This document shows positions 1 through 8,491 of a stretch of 64,000 nucleotides of DNA, piece by piece (within the stretch, counting starts at the first letter, position 1; every line of letters starts with the position of its first letter). The notes below the pieces were generated by a model. That model worked only from the letters and a program-made list of their open reading frames with translations. It ran no database searches and was not told the DNA's origin. The position numbers and the translations under genes were made by a program. Origin of the DNA: Forficula auricularia (Eukaryota > Arthropoda > Insecta > Dermaptera > Forficulidae); NCBI GenBank assembly GCA_024734495.1, contig JALMQS010000225.1:14790096-14854095 (forward strand). Reading direction: 5' to 3'.

Positions 1-139
1 TGGTGTTAAAATTGCCAGAGGCTAAAGATATATTAACTAGATTTGTATCTATTTAAATTAACGTTTAAAACTTACAATACAATTCAATTCAATTAATAGT
101 CCTCAAGAAGAGAATTCATTTATGACTTAAATAACATTA

Positions 140-182
140 TGAGACTGAAGATAAAGTCAAGCCCTTCGAAAATACAACCTTA
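140..182 (+). ncRNA. Degenerate hammerhead-like motif
   Basis: CTGAAGA (145-151) is followed by a weak AAG..CTT hairpin and GAAAA. It resembles the better hammerhead-like motifs in this window, but stem II is only about 3 bp and no stem I is obvious. Probably a decayed copy. Confidence 0.25.
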
Positions 183-240
183 ATTATATAAACATTTATA
201 TCTAAATTAAAAAGATCAGACTTCCATTATTTTATTCTAA

Positions 241-1564
241 TTTAATCAAAATCGTCTCAACACAGGGAATGAGACCCTCGCGGTAGCTTTAGACATTTCA
301 AAAGCCTTCGATATGGTCTGGCACAAAAATCTTCTTGCCAAATTGACCTCCGTCGGCCTTGCACCGAAACTCTAAGTTGCTCGAAAGTTTTCTTTCAGAC
401 CGTAGTATTAAGGTTGTCATCGATGGAATATCATCTTCCCCCTTACACACCAACGCTGGAGTTCCTCAGGGCCCGGTTATCTCCCCTACGCTTTTTCTTA
501 TCTATATCAACGACCTTCTAAACTTGCCCTCCAACCCGGTACATTGTTACGAAGATGGCAGCACCCTACATAACGCCCCTGCATCGCATAAAAACCGTGC
601 AGACATTGCCTCTTCCATTAATTTAGACTTATGCAAAATTAAAAACTGGGGATCCCAAAACTTAAGTTAACTTCAATGCAGGGAAAACTCAGTGTTGCCT
701 TATTTCTAGGCGCGTCGACAGAAAGCTCCCAAACATATCATTCGACTCAAACTCACTAGAATTCAGGGATAAAATTTCAATGCTAGGCGTAACTCTAGGG
801 TCTGACCTTTCATGGAATGACCATATCTCAACCACTGCTAAAGCTACAGCGCGCAAGCTTGGTCTCCTATTTAGGTCTAGACGCTGTTATACTCCCAGTC
901 AACTTCTTATACTGTATAAGACTCAAATTCGTCCCTGTCTCGAATATGGCTCTCATCTGTGGAGGGGTGCCTCAAAGCATTCTCTTGCTACACTGGATGC
1001 AATTCAGAAGCGAGCAATTAAACTAATAGGAGACCCGGCTCTAACCAACTCACTTGACTCCCTGGCTCACCGAAGAACCGTTTCTGCCCTTTCCCTGTAC
1101 TACAGATACTATCACGGTGTCTGTTCAGTCGAGCTGAAATCAATTATCCCTAACTTTTAAGGAGTTCGGTGTTGGTTCTAGGTGAAACATTTTAATATAA
1201 TAATAAAACTTGAGTAAGATACGAGGTAGGTCAATTGTCCCCCCTAATGCCCTCTTTACGAGAAACACGCGGTTTTCTAACTCTCAGCACCCCTTCGCTG
1301 TCAAATTGGATAAAAGTCGAACAAGCGCTTTCGCCATCTCTTTTATCCCTATGACCTCCAGAGACTGGAACTCGCTCCCTGCCACCATCTTCCCCGCGAC
1401 TTATAACCTTCAGCTATTTAAGACCCGTATCCACAGATACCTTCGACCCCCGCCCAACCCATAAAATTCTTCTTCTTCTTTTCACGATGGAGGGGCCAAC
1501 CCAGACCTTTAGGGGTTGCACCTTTTGGTGTAACTCCTTCTCTCATCATTATCATTAAAAAAAA
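241..1564 (+). mobile_element. Jockey-like non-LTR retrotransposon relic (reverse transcriptase C-terminal half)
   Basis: A 5'-truncated, inactive LINE. In order it shows the RT motif LDISKAFDMVWH (about 285-325), a frameshift near 372-375 (about 2 bases missing), GVPQGPVISPTLFLIYINDL (about 450-520), the catalytic box decayed to YEDG where active copies have YADD (about 548-560), a second break near 668-780, then the thumb and C-terminal region LGVTLGSDLSWNDHI onward. The C-terminus is interrupted by an 80-bp insertion (1151-1230) and resumes through PMTSRDWNSLP to a stop at 1464. A T/C-rich 3' UTR and short A-run end near 1564. The altered catalytic box, frameshifts and insertion show it cannot be active. 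A second copy of the same 3' end is at 48298-48733. Jockey clade is inferred from motif style. Confidence 0.88.
1151..1230 (-). mobile_element. 80-bp short insertion in the RT relic, with 11-bp target duplication
   Basis: This segment splits the RT coding sequence exactly between codons for SIIP and PNALF. It is flanked by near-identical 11-mers, TCAATTATCCC (1140-1150) and TCAATTGTCCC (1231-1241). Read on the minus strand it matches the tail of the foldback at 52257-52557 (52478-52557) over the whole 80 bp, as far as I can align by eye. It contains the motif ATGTTTCACCTAGAACC, seen in diverged form near 15396, 48868 and 50765 (complement). It looks like a tail fragment retro-inserted on its own. 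Confidence 0.72.
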
Positions 1565-2221
1565 TCCTTATGTTAGTTTAATGTTCTATTAAGATACACA
1601 TTTTCAGTAGTACACATTTTTTTAACTATAGGTATACAATTTTTCAACTTTTTTCTTTACAATTGCACACTCATTAACACATAAAAAATCATGTATTCTG
1701 ACTAAATAGACTAGATGTACATAATTTGTTAATTGTATAATTTATCTTGGCTTGTGGTAGGCATTTAATGATATTGTTATTGTACTTATAAGAATGGTTT
1801 TTATAAAATTGGAAATATTGTGCACTGTTAAAAAATCTATCATTTCCTAAAGATATGTGCCTGATTAGGACATGAAATGTGATGTTAAGTCGATTTCGAT
1901 TATAAAAGTATAAATCTAAAATTCAGTTCTTTTGTGTCTACGTAAGTTAACTTCCTTTAATTATAACAAAAACAACATGGATAAAGTAAAAAATAAAGTA
2001 AAAATACATACTTTAAGCAAAAGATTCAAATTTTTATTTGGGTGGGTCAAAATGGATTCATGTTTAATTTTAAACAATTTTTATTTTCTCTTCCCACACA
2101 ACAGAAAAAAATAAATAGAAAAGAAAGTCAGATAATATTCAAGTCAAATGTATTATACAACTATACACATATGTGACAGATTTTATCGTAAAAAAATTAT
2201 GATTCTTGGGTGGTTTTGCAG
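1565..2221. other. AT-rich non-coding stretch
   Basis: No coding signal. It contains only a faint relic of a cuticle-gene 3' UTR (listed separately) and the polypyrimidine/AG acceptor of the exon at 2222. Confidence 0.5.
2030..2150 (-). pseudogene. Possible relic of a cuticle-gene 3' UTR
   Basis: Contains CACACAACAGAAAAAAATAA and a following AATATTCAAGTCAAATG-like piece in the same order and orientation as the 3' UTRs of cuticle genes A (about 3020-3105) and C (about 18925-19000). No cuticle coding sequence remains next to it. It suggests a former fifth gene or a stray duplicate. Confidence 0.3.
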
Positions 2222-2278
2222 AATGTGAAGTTGTCATGGGATTGGGAAGTAGATGATACAGTTAATGCGGCCAGGAAG
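2222..2278 (+). CDS. Internal exon of a large plus-strand gene (possible BEACH/neurobeachin-like protein)
   Basis: A 57-bp exon bounded by TTTTGCAG (acceptor ends 2221) and a GTGTCT donor (weak) after 2278. It translates in phase 0 to NVKLSWDWEVDDTVNAARK and joins in frame to the exon at 5965. GC content is above the flanks. The short size and weak donor make the boundaries provisional. Family call rests mainly on the exon at 8334. Confidence 0.42.
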
Positions 2279-2895
2279 GTGTCTAATTACGTAAACATTA
2301 TGCTGGGTTGATATGAAAGGAAGTAGTTGTAGTTATTCTAACGACTTGTAACAGATATGATAAGTGCATCACATGCAAAATCACCCTAATGTTTATTTCT
2401 ATATTTTTACGCATCATAATAAGAGTCGAATTAGGAAAGAAAACACTTGATTCATCTGTCTAGAAAACGGATTTACAGTTGAAGTATTTAACTTAGCTCA
2501 TCAGCCGGTGATTAAGGTGAAGGATTTGATGGAAAAGGAGAAGAATAGAATCGTAGATTATATTCTATATATACGGATACATTGTTGATTTTCATAAAAT
2601 ATGAGAAGTTGTGAGTATTTTGATTGTACCGAATCGTTACATTGAGCTGTTGGAGAAGATCAGGCCAAGAAAATATCAGAAAATTTTTCTTTCTTATGTA
2701 AATATACACAACTATTTGCGTTAATAGAGACAAAACTTATTTTCACCAAAGTCAAAAAATGTAGAATGTTAGTAATAAAGTTGTAAAATCTATTTTTCTC
2801 ATAAAAAAACCTTATTATGTAAACACACGGGGCTCTACTAAATCTGACATCAAATTATCAGCTAATTCAGCTCTTCCTCGGTTGAAATAATTATA

Positions 2896-2942
2896 TTGGA
2901 CTGAAGATGAAGGATAGACCATTGAAACTATATATATTTGAA
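2896..2942 (+). ncRNA. Hammerhead-like motif, imperfect
   Basis: CTGAAGA at 2901-2907, then an AAGG..CC.TT imperfect hairpin, GAAAC at 2924 and a TATATATA self-complementary run. Core elements are in the right order, but stem II is poor. The rest of 2279-3018 is AT-rich with nothing else recognised. Confidence 0.3.
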
Positions 2943-3018
2943 TAAATAAAAATATTTATATTGGACAGGATAACAATTTGAGGGGTTGAATTTATTATTT
3001 CGTTTGCTTTAAAAAAAA

Positions 3019-3024
3019 TTTATT
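3019..3024 (-). promoter_or_regulatory. Polyadenylation signal of cuticle gene A
   Basis: AATAAA on the minus strand (TTTATT on plus), about 87 bp beyond the stop codon at 3111-3113. The surrounding 3' UTR is conserved with gene C. Confidence 0.6.
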
Positions 3025-3110
3025 TTCTCATTTTTCACACAACAGAAAAAAATAAATATTATAGAAAAAAGAGAGGAGAATTTTATATACAAGTCACATT
3101 TTGGGATCAT

Positions 3111-3759
3111 TTAACCATAGATGGCTTTGGCGCCGAGGGGGGAGGCATAGCCGAGGGGAGCGGCGTGGGCGGCATAAGCGACGGGGGCGGCAGCAAGGGT
3201 CTTGACTACGGGGGCGGCGGCGACGGTCTTGACGGCGACACCAGCGGCTTGTTTGTGGACAACGGCGTTGAATCCGTTGACGGGGTCGGCGGTGTATTCG
3301 ACGGTACGGATGCTGCCGTCAGGTTCGACAAGGCTGTAGCTTCCTTGGACGACGTCTCCTTGACGAGATTCTTGTTGGTTTTTGGAGTCACCAGTGAGGT
3401 GGTCTTGGATGTCGTAGGCGTAGCTGTAAGAAGGGTTGGGGTCGTAGTCGGTGTCGACGGCGACGGCGGCTTTAGCGATGGCTGGGCCGTAAGCTACGGG
3501 TGCGTGGACAGCATGGACTGCGGGGGCGGCATAGGCCAAGGGGGCCTGGGCAGCATAAGCCACAGGGGCGGCGTAAGCACGGGCAGCAATGGGTGCTCCA
3601 GGGGCGTACACCTGGGGTGCGCCGAGGATACCGGCTTGAGCCACAGCCACGAAGGCGGCAAGAACGATCAACTGAAAAAATATTTCAAAAATTAGTAAAA
3701 GGAATATTTTGACAAAAAAAAAATCAAATTCAAAAATTTTTCCTTACCTTGAAGGCCAT
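3111..3759 (-). CDS. RR-2 cuticular protein A (larval cuticle protein A2B/A3A-like)
   Basis: A structural protein of the chitinous exocuticle. Two exons: 3759-3748 (ATG GCC TTC AAG = MAFK) and 3671-3111, separated by a 76-bp intron with GTAAGG donor and TTTTTTCAG acceptor; total 190 aa. Residues 1-17 form a signal peptide ([17 protein letters not shown]). Residues about 25-70 are Ala/Val/Tyr/His/Pro low-complexity sequence. The RR-2 chitin-binding domain spans about residues 77-144, with [30 protein letters not shown] and [20 protein letters not shown]-type Ala-rich tail ends in AIYG. The frame is intact. The promoter, intron and coding region are nearly identical to gene B, so the two are recent duplicates or have been homogenised. 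The intron after MAFK is typical of insect cuticle protein genes. Confidence 0.95.
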
Positions 3760-3818
3760 TGTTGTATGAAACTGGAGCTTGAAGGAACCAATATAGTTTA
3801 AACAGTGGCCAACGAACG

Positions 3819-3826
3819 TTTATATA
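3819..3826 (-). promoter_or_regulatory. TATA box of cuticle gene A
   Basis: TATATAAA on the minus strand, 60-67 bp upstream of the ATG at 3759, leaving a short 5' leader. The same box occurs at the same place in genes B and C. Confidence 0.8.
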
Positions 3827-3867
3827 CTCGAAACCTGACCCACGCCTGCCCTCCGCCTTGCCTCTGG

Positions 3868-3893
3868 TTGCCCAAAGGAGACACCTTGACTCT
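3868..3893 (-). promoter_or_regulatory. Conserved upstream block shared by cuticle genes A, B and C
   Basis: A 26-bp block (plus strand starts TTGCCCAAAGGAGACACC) lies about 42-67 bp upstream of the TATA box and is repeated at 12644-12669 and 19772-19797, although sequence around it differs in C. On the minus strand it contains TCAAGGTG, near the YCAAGGYCR half-site bound by Ftz-F1-type nuclear receptors known to drive moulting genes. Binding is inference. Confidence 0.55.
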
Positions 3894-4151
3894 GGAAGGT
3901 TTATTCAGTGACACAAATAAATATAAAATATTTAATTAAGTAACAAAAAAAATCACATTTCCAAAAATAAATTTAACTTAACTGAAAACTATCTTTAATT
4001 TTTTCTCATAAGTAAAATAAGTAATAAGCTAATAGAGTATTATCTTGGGATTAATATAAATAAATATGTACATATAAATATTTGATACCTAAGTATCTAA
4101 AGCCTTGCATTCTTCTTCAGTCTAATACACAATTTTTACATGTATCTATAC

Positions 4152-5211
4152 CAGAGGTGGCCACAACGTGGACTCGCGAACCGCATGCGGCTCTTCAGTC
4201 AATCTTGTGCGGCTCTTGAACCCTCTTGAATAATACTGATTTTAAAAAGTACAGGGTGTGGAATAAAGATCTAGCACATTTTGAAGAGGTATAAAAAATG
4301 AAAAAATTTAACTAGAAAAAAACTCAATATATTTTTGAAAAGAACATAAAATATTTTTTTTTTAATGTGTTTTAAACATTATATCAGACGAAAAAAAGTG
4401 GGGGGGGGGGGGTCAAAAATGAAAATTCTAGCCCTTTCGACCAAACTTAACCAAATTTTATATACATATTCTGTGGACTCCCAGAAGGCTAGAAATGCAA
4501 AAACTTATACCCAAAATAGTGGGGGGTCAAAAACGACCAAACTCAACCAAATTTTGTATACATATTCTGTGGACCACCAGAAGGCCAGAAATGCAAAAAC
4601 TATCCACCCAAAACGGGGGGATGGTCAAAAATGAAAATTCTAGCCCTTTCCACCAAAATCAACCAAATTTTGTATACATATTCTGTGGACCCCTAGAGGG
4701 CTAGAAATGCAAAAACTAACCACCCAAAATGGGAGGAGAGGTCAAAAATGAAAATTCTAGCCCTTTCGACCAAACTATGTATACAAAATTTGGTTAGTTT
4801 GGTCAAAAGGGCTAGAATTTTTTTTACCCACGCCCCCTTTTTCTTTGATAATTTTTAAAATACATTTAAAAAAAATTTCAATTATTTTTTTTTCAAAAAT
4901 ATACCTATTTAGTTTTTTCTAGTTAAATTTTTTCATTTTTTATATTTCTTCAAAATGTGGTAGATCTTTTCTTTATGCCCCACCCTGTATAATAATTAAA
5001 TTTAAAAAATAATAATACAAAAATTAAATTAATATGTAATTTGTAATGTTATAAGTAGAGCAAAAATATTTGTTATATCATTTATATTTTATAAAATAAA
5101 AAATGTGTCTTTTTTTAATAAAACATTAATTAATCTCCAAACAATCTGGCTTTCTTTGAAACAGTTTTATAAATTTGCAGCTCCTAAAGTTAAGGTTACT
5201 GGCCACCCCTG
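4152..5211. mobile_element. Non-autonomous hAT-type element with a nested TA-flanked MITE
   Basis: Terminal inverted repeats CAGAGGTGGCCAC / GTGGCCA(C)CCCTG are typical hAT ends. A perfect 8-bp target duplication ATCTATAC lies at 4144-4151 and 5212-5219. The outer arms (GCATGCGGCTCTTC and TTTGCAGCTCCTAAAG) recur in the copy at 58967-59942. Most of the interior is the nested element 4252-4987. No transposase ORF is visible, so mobility would depend on a transposase supplied from elsewhere. Confidence 0.85.
4252..4987. mobile_element. TA-flanked foldback MITE (Tc1/mariner-like ends) with G-rich internal repeats
   Basis: Ends CAGGGTGTGG... / ...CCCCACCCTG are flanked by TA on both sides (4250-4251 and 4988-4989). 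The inverted arms extend about 65 bp (containing AGATCTA..CACATTTTGAAG and AAAAAATTTAACTAG). The interior has about three diverged units of roughly 110 bp, each with a run of G, TCAAAAATGAAAATTCTAG, ACCAAATTTTGTATACATA and a CTGTGGACCCCCAGAAGG piece. Copies are at 55024-55601 and 59065-59721. The short ORFs here come from the repeat units, not genes. Confidence 0.75.
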
Positions 5212-5595
5212 ATCTATACTATTATAATAAAGCTGGTGAGTTTGTATGTTTGAATACACTATTCTCAGGAAATTTTAATCTGTTTTGAAAAATTATTTTT
5301 GCATTAGATAGCCCGTTTATTGAGGAAGTTTCTAGTCTATAACTCCATGATACTGATCTAAAAGGTATCCCTTTTTGAAAAACAATCTAGTGAATATTTA
5401 TATATATTGATAAAAATAATTTATATAGATTATTAAATTTATTTTATTTTTCTGACAAATAACACTTGAAGTTAAAATAATATAAATAGACCGCAGAAAT
5501 GAAGCAATTTGAAAACCCAAGAGGAAAACTGTTGTACTGTCCTCGTAGCTCTTTGAAATAATCTTCTCGCTTTATTAATTAGATGGATATCATAA

Positions 5596-5840
5596 TGTCC
5601 AAGATACTAGTTTCGGCAGAAACCGAGGGGTGAACCGCGACCTAATATTCTGTACACCTACTTCCACTTGTACTTACAAATATCTCCAAGTACTTACAAA
5701 TATTTCCAAGTACTTCCAAATATTTCCAAGTAATTCCAAATATTTCCAAGTACTTCCAAATATTTCCAAAGAGGTGTACACCTACTTCCAATCGCGGATC
5801 ACCCCTCGGCAGAAACCATCCGCCATCTTCAGTCTCTGGA
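5596..5840 (-). ncRNA. Hammerhead-like motif split by a MITE insertion
   Basis: On the minus strand, CTGAAGA (5832-5826) is followed by a potential stem II (GGCGGA pairing with TCTGCC) and GAAACTAGT (about 5614-5606), once the MITE 5624-5808 and one copy of its 8-bp duplication are set aside. ACTAGT is self-complementary, as in the motif at 40487-40529. The MITE lies in the stem II loop side. Confidence 0.4.
5624..5808. mobile_element. Small hAT-like MITE, family CGAGGGG, copy 1
   Basis: 185 bp with terminal repeats CGAGGGGTGAACCGCGA / TCGCGGATCACCCCTCG and a perfect 8-bp target duplication GCAGAAAC (5616-5623 and 5809-5816). The interior is a tandem array of the 20-mer TACTTCCAAATATTTCCAAG. 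Other copies: 39914-40429, 43863-44028, 48343-48498. The 8-bp duplications suggest a hAT-type transposase, but the family is unassigned. Confidence 0.85.
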
Positions 5841-5964
5841 CATAGAATCAAGCCAAATATAATATTTTAATATATTTACTCGCACTTATTCTAACATATT
5901 TTAACATAAATTCAAATCTATGTATTAAGACTGGCAAAGTTCTAAATGATTGTATTTTTTGCAG

Positions 5965-6114
5965 GTGACGCCCTTACAGGAGGCTTATGAGGCACAGGTA
6001 CAGGCTCAGCTAGGTGTCTCTTTGGACACATTTTGGGCTGAGTGTTACGAAGCCTGCAAATTGGCCTCACAGAGGCGTTTACGCGAATGTGCGGAAGCTC
6101 GACACCGACTCCAG
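5965..6114 (+). CDS. Internal exon of the plus-strand gene (possible BEACH/neurobeachin-like protein)
   Basis: A 150-bp exon between TATTTTTTGCAG (acceptor ends 5964) and a GTATAT donor after 6114, phase 0 at both ends. It encodes 50 residues starting VTPLQEAYEAQVQAQLGVSL and including DTFWAECYEACKLASQRRLR and a basic, Gln/Arg-rich helix-like end. Both flanks are AT-rich intron. The 3.7-kb upstream intron contains cuticle gene A on the opposite strand. The exon call is good; the protein family is uncertain. Confidence 0.65.
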
Positions 6115-7040
6115 GTATATTCCGTCTAATGCAATTTTTTCTCTTATCACAATCAACAAAAACAAATTAACGAAACGTTAAATCTAGTTTTTAACATAAT
6201 TTACGATATTTTAAATCGTACCTTATTTTCAAGGCTTTATCAAAAAAATTGGACCTAAATTTCCATTTTAAATTTAATCCTGTAATTTCTCTTTCATCTC
6301 TTTTTATTAAATTAAAAGATACGATACTTCTTGATCAAAATAATTTAAAGATTTGATCCTTCGGATTTTGAGTTGTTTTTCAAAAAAGAAGTTTAGGCTG
6401 AGACAACGTAAATATATTTTTTATGAGCCATTCTTTTCAAAGTGCTCAACTTTTAACTTCTAATTCTAGAATCGTTTTCAAGTGTTTGTGAAGTCATACC
6501 AAGTGAGCGTTTGAATTCCGCAAGTGTTCAGGAGAATCACCATTGGTGTCAAATTAAAATCACTTTTTAAAATCAAATTACATATCGCTTTACAACTCCA
6601 CCCTCAGTCTTTCTTTTGAAATGACTTTGCAAGTACATAAAAATTCAGACCGAATTCCTAAAGCTTAGTTCGTTTCCGACTAAGAAATCACGGTTGTCAT
6701 ACTTTTTGCATTCAAAAATAATTTGTAACTAATTGAATTACTAAGTATCTTAATTATTTGATAAGGGAATTTAATTAGGTAACTCAAAAATAAATATTAA
6801 AAATCATATTTACCTATTTATTTTTTACATTATTTGATACAATTAAGAGAATAAATAATAATACAAGAATGATTGATTTTTCTTTTCGAGTAAAATTTTT
6901 TATACTAGTACTTAAAAGTCTCAAGTCAAAAAACATATATATTTTATTAATGTTTTGTAAATAGATTCAAACCAAAAACTTATATTTATATTTTTATTTT
7001 TATTTTGTCTTTTTGTAAATAATTTCAAGTCAGAAAACTT
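6115..7040. other. Intron, AT-rich, no gene
   Basis: Nothing recognised except one arm of the direct repeat at 6835-6915. Confidence 0.5.
6835..6915 (+). repeat. Direct repeat, copy 1 (second copy 7478-7565)
   Basis: TGATACAATTAAGAGAATAA followed by an ACAAGAATGATTGATTTTTC-like stretch recurs at 7478-7565 with a few changes. The two copies bracket the foldback at 7045-7245. Confidence 0.65.
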
Positions 7041-7044
7041 ATAT

Positions 7045-7245
7045 TTAATTGAAAGTAATGGAAGGCAGCCCAGGGGTAGTGAGGAAAGAAAAAATTAACA
7101 CATATCAAATAAGGTGTAATTTATTGGAATCCTTCCTCCTTTCCCTTCAAACCGACGTTTCGGGGGATTCTTCCCTCCTTCTTCAGGGTTTCAAGGGGTC
7201 AATGATGGAAACAAATAAAATGCTGCCTTCCATTACTTTTAATTA
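7045..7245. repeat. Foldback repeat, family GGAAGGCAGCCC, copy 1, carrying a hammerhead-like motif
   Basis: Terminal inverted repeats AATTGAAAGTAATGGAAGGC and GCCTTCCATTACTTTTAATT. The family recurs at 20335-20670 and 27397-27902. Flanking sequence ACGGACTGGTAGAA / GTTCTACC occurs with each copy. No protein-coding capacity. Confidence 0.7.
7149..7191 (-). ncRNA. Hammerhead-ribozyme-like motif (minus strand)
   Basis: On the minus strand: AAACC - CTGAAGA - stem-loop (AGGAGGG..CCCCC) - GAAACGTC - GGTTT. AAACC/GGTTT would form stem I, the second element is the conserved CUGANGA, and GAAA with GUC gives the expected cleavage site. Stem III is only the self-complementary ACGT, so an intermolecular dimer would be needed. 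Self-cleavage is inference. Confidence 0.55.
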
Positions 7246-7477
7246 AAAGTTCTACCTGCCCGTCTCTCTCCAGAGAAAATTTCGTTTCAAACTTAACTAT
7301 ATTTAATTTTTATTGTACCTATATATGTAGTCATCCGGAGAAATTGAAAGTTCAATGGAACTTTTATAATTTAATTTATAATCCTTTTTTCATCCCGTTA
7401 TTATTTTGTTATCAAATAAATGTGCCTATTGCCCTTTGGGGCAGATTGCCTGTGTAAAATGGAGAAAAAAATAATTA

Positions 7478-7565
7478 TTTGATACAATCAAGAGAATAAA
7501 TAATATTATAATACAAGAACGATTGATTTTTCTTTTTCGAATAAAAATTTTTATACCAGTACTTA
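7478..7565 (+). repeat. Direct repeat, copy 2 (first copy 6835-6915)
   Basis: Same sequence order as 6835-6915, ending in the CAGTACTTAC-like piece. The rest of 7246-8076 is AT-rich intron with nothing recognised. Confidence 0.6.
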
Positions 7566-8125
7566 CTTATCATCAGCTTTTTATTTAGATTTACTCATTT
7601 TTCTTGAGCCTCTCTGAAACATTTATTTATAGAGAAAGGAGAAGATAATATTATTTATTTATTTGGTTCAAATTTTACAGTACATACCCGAATGGGGCTT
7701 CGGTACTTTCTTTTGCTTTAGTATTTTATTTAACTTAAAAAATTACTAGCTGTGTAATCAGTCCTTTTTGATCTACAGATTTTAAATATTTGAAAATTTT
7801 CATCAAATACCGAACACATTATATTTGCCATTAACCACGGCCGATTTGTAAATGTTTTTAGTAATATCAAAGAGATTTTATGGTATTCTATCGAAGAATT
7901 AGTCATGAACTTCTTCATTTGGGAATCGAGCCCATGCCTAGCATTGTATATTTGTAACATAAGTTATTTTCAAATAATTCTTTATTTTAAATCTGGGAAA
8001 AGATCTCTTATTACACCTCGATAGTAATATTTTAATTATTTTGATTATTTATGTCCATCGATTAAAGTAATAAGTAGTTGTAGGGAAATAAGGACAATAG
8101 CTTATGCAAATAATTTTTATTTTTT

Positions 8126-8164
8126 GCCAACGTTTCATCAACTATATTGACTTCCTCAGGGCTC
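8126..8164 (-). ncRNA. Hammerhead-like motif, left arm
   Basis: Minus strand: GAGCC - CTGAGGA - stem II (GTCAA..TTGAT) - GAAACGTT - GGC. The core CTGANGA/GAAAC is intact, NUH site GTT, stem III is the palindrome ACGT only. Confidence 0.5.
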
Positions 8165-8191
8165 AAACAAATTTGCAAAGAAGTTAATTTG

Positions 8192-8236
8192 TATGAGCCC
8201 TGAGGAAGTCGACAAAGTTGACGAAACGTTGGCAAA
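8192..8236 (+). ncRNA. Hammerhead-like motif, right arm
   Basis: CTGAGGA (8200-8206), stem II GTCGAC/GTTGAC with an AAA loop (8208-8222), GAAAC (8223-8227), GTT, then GGC pairing with GCC at 8197-8199. The 6-bp stem II is preserved despite base differences from the left arm (a C-G changed to U-A type change), which is a hint of constraint on pairing. Confidence 0.55.
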
Positions 8237-8333
8237 AAATAAAAATTATTTGCATAGTATTGTCCTTATTTGTCCTTATTTCCCTACAACTTATTATTAA
8301 GTAATATCTTAAGTTAATTTCTTTTTTTAACAG

Positions 8334-8491
8334 GTTCACATTTTGGGACCTGCCCGTCAACGACAATGTGAAGAAGCTGCTCGATTTGCTGCAGTGGGTG
8401 CTCAAGAACGCGTTGAAGAGGCTGCGGCCCAGAGACGCTGGAGGAAACTAAAACACGAGCTGACCGGACCTCGAGGGGCTTGGCAGGCAAG
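8334..8491 (+). CDS. Internal exon of a BEACH-type (neurobeachin-like) gene, tentative
   Basis: A 158-bp exon between TTTTTTTAACAG (acceptor ends 8333) and a consensus GTAAGT donor, phase 0 start and phase 2 end. It encodes VHILGPARQRQCEEAARFAA, an Ala/Glu/Arg-rich helix, and ends RRWRKLKHELTGPRGAWQA. The W..LK..LTG.RGAW pattern resembles the short conserved segment just before the PH-BEACH module of neurobeachin/LRBA-type scaffolds, which act in vesicle traffic. That assignment is from memory of the family style and is not firm. No later exon of this gene was found downstream. Confidence 0.6.

Larger units (their letters stand above)
8077..8290. repeat. Near-perfect foldback with two opposed hammerhead-like motifs
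   Basis: A 214-bp palindrome: GTTGTAGGGAAATAAGGACA at the left is mirrored by TGTCCTTATTTCCCTACAAC at the right, centred near 8180. Each arm carries the motif (left on minus, right on plus). A partial copy of one arm is at about 41120-41230. Confidence 0.75.

Noticed and set aside
3165..3695. Long Gly/Asp/Val-rich ORFs on the plus strand opposite cuticle genes (also 11893-12477, 19060-19488, 46114-46494)
   Set aside because: Antisense shadows produced by the GC-rich Ala/Val codons of the cuticle genes; no start context or independent support.
4365..4704. ORFs with repeated TKLNQILYTYSVD
   Set aside because: Translation of non-coding satellite units in the TA MITE; the same units occur in the opposite orientation elsewhere.
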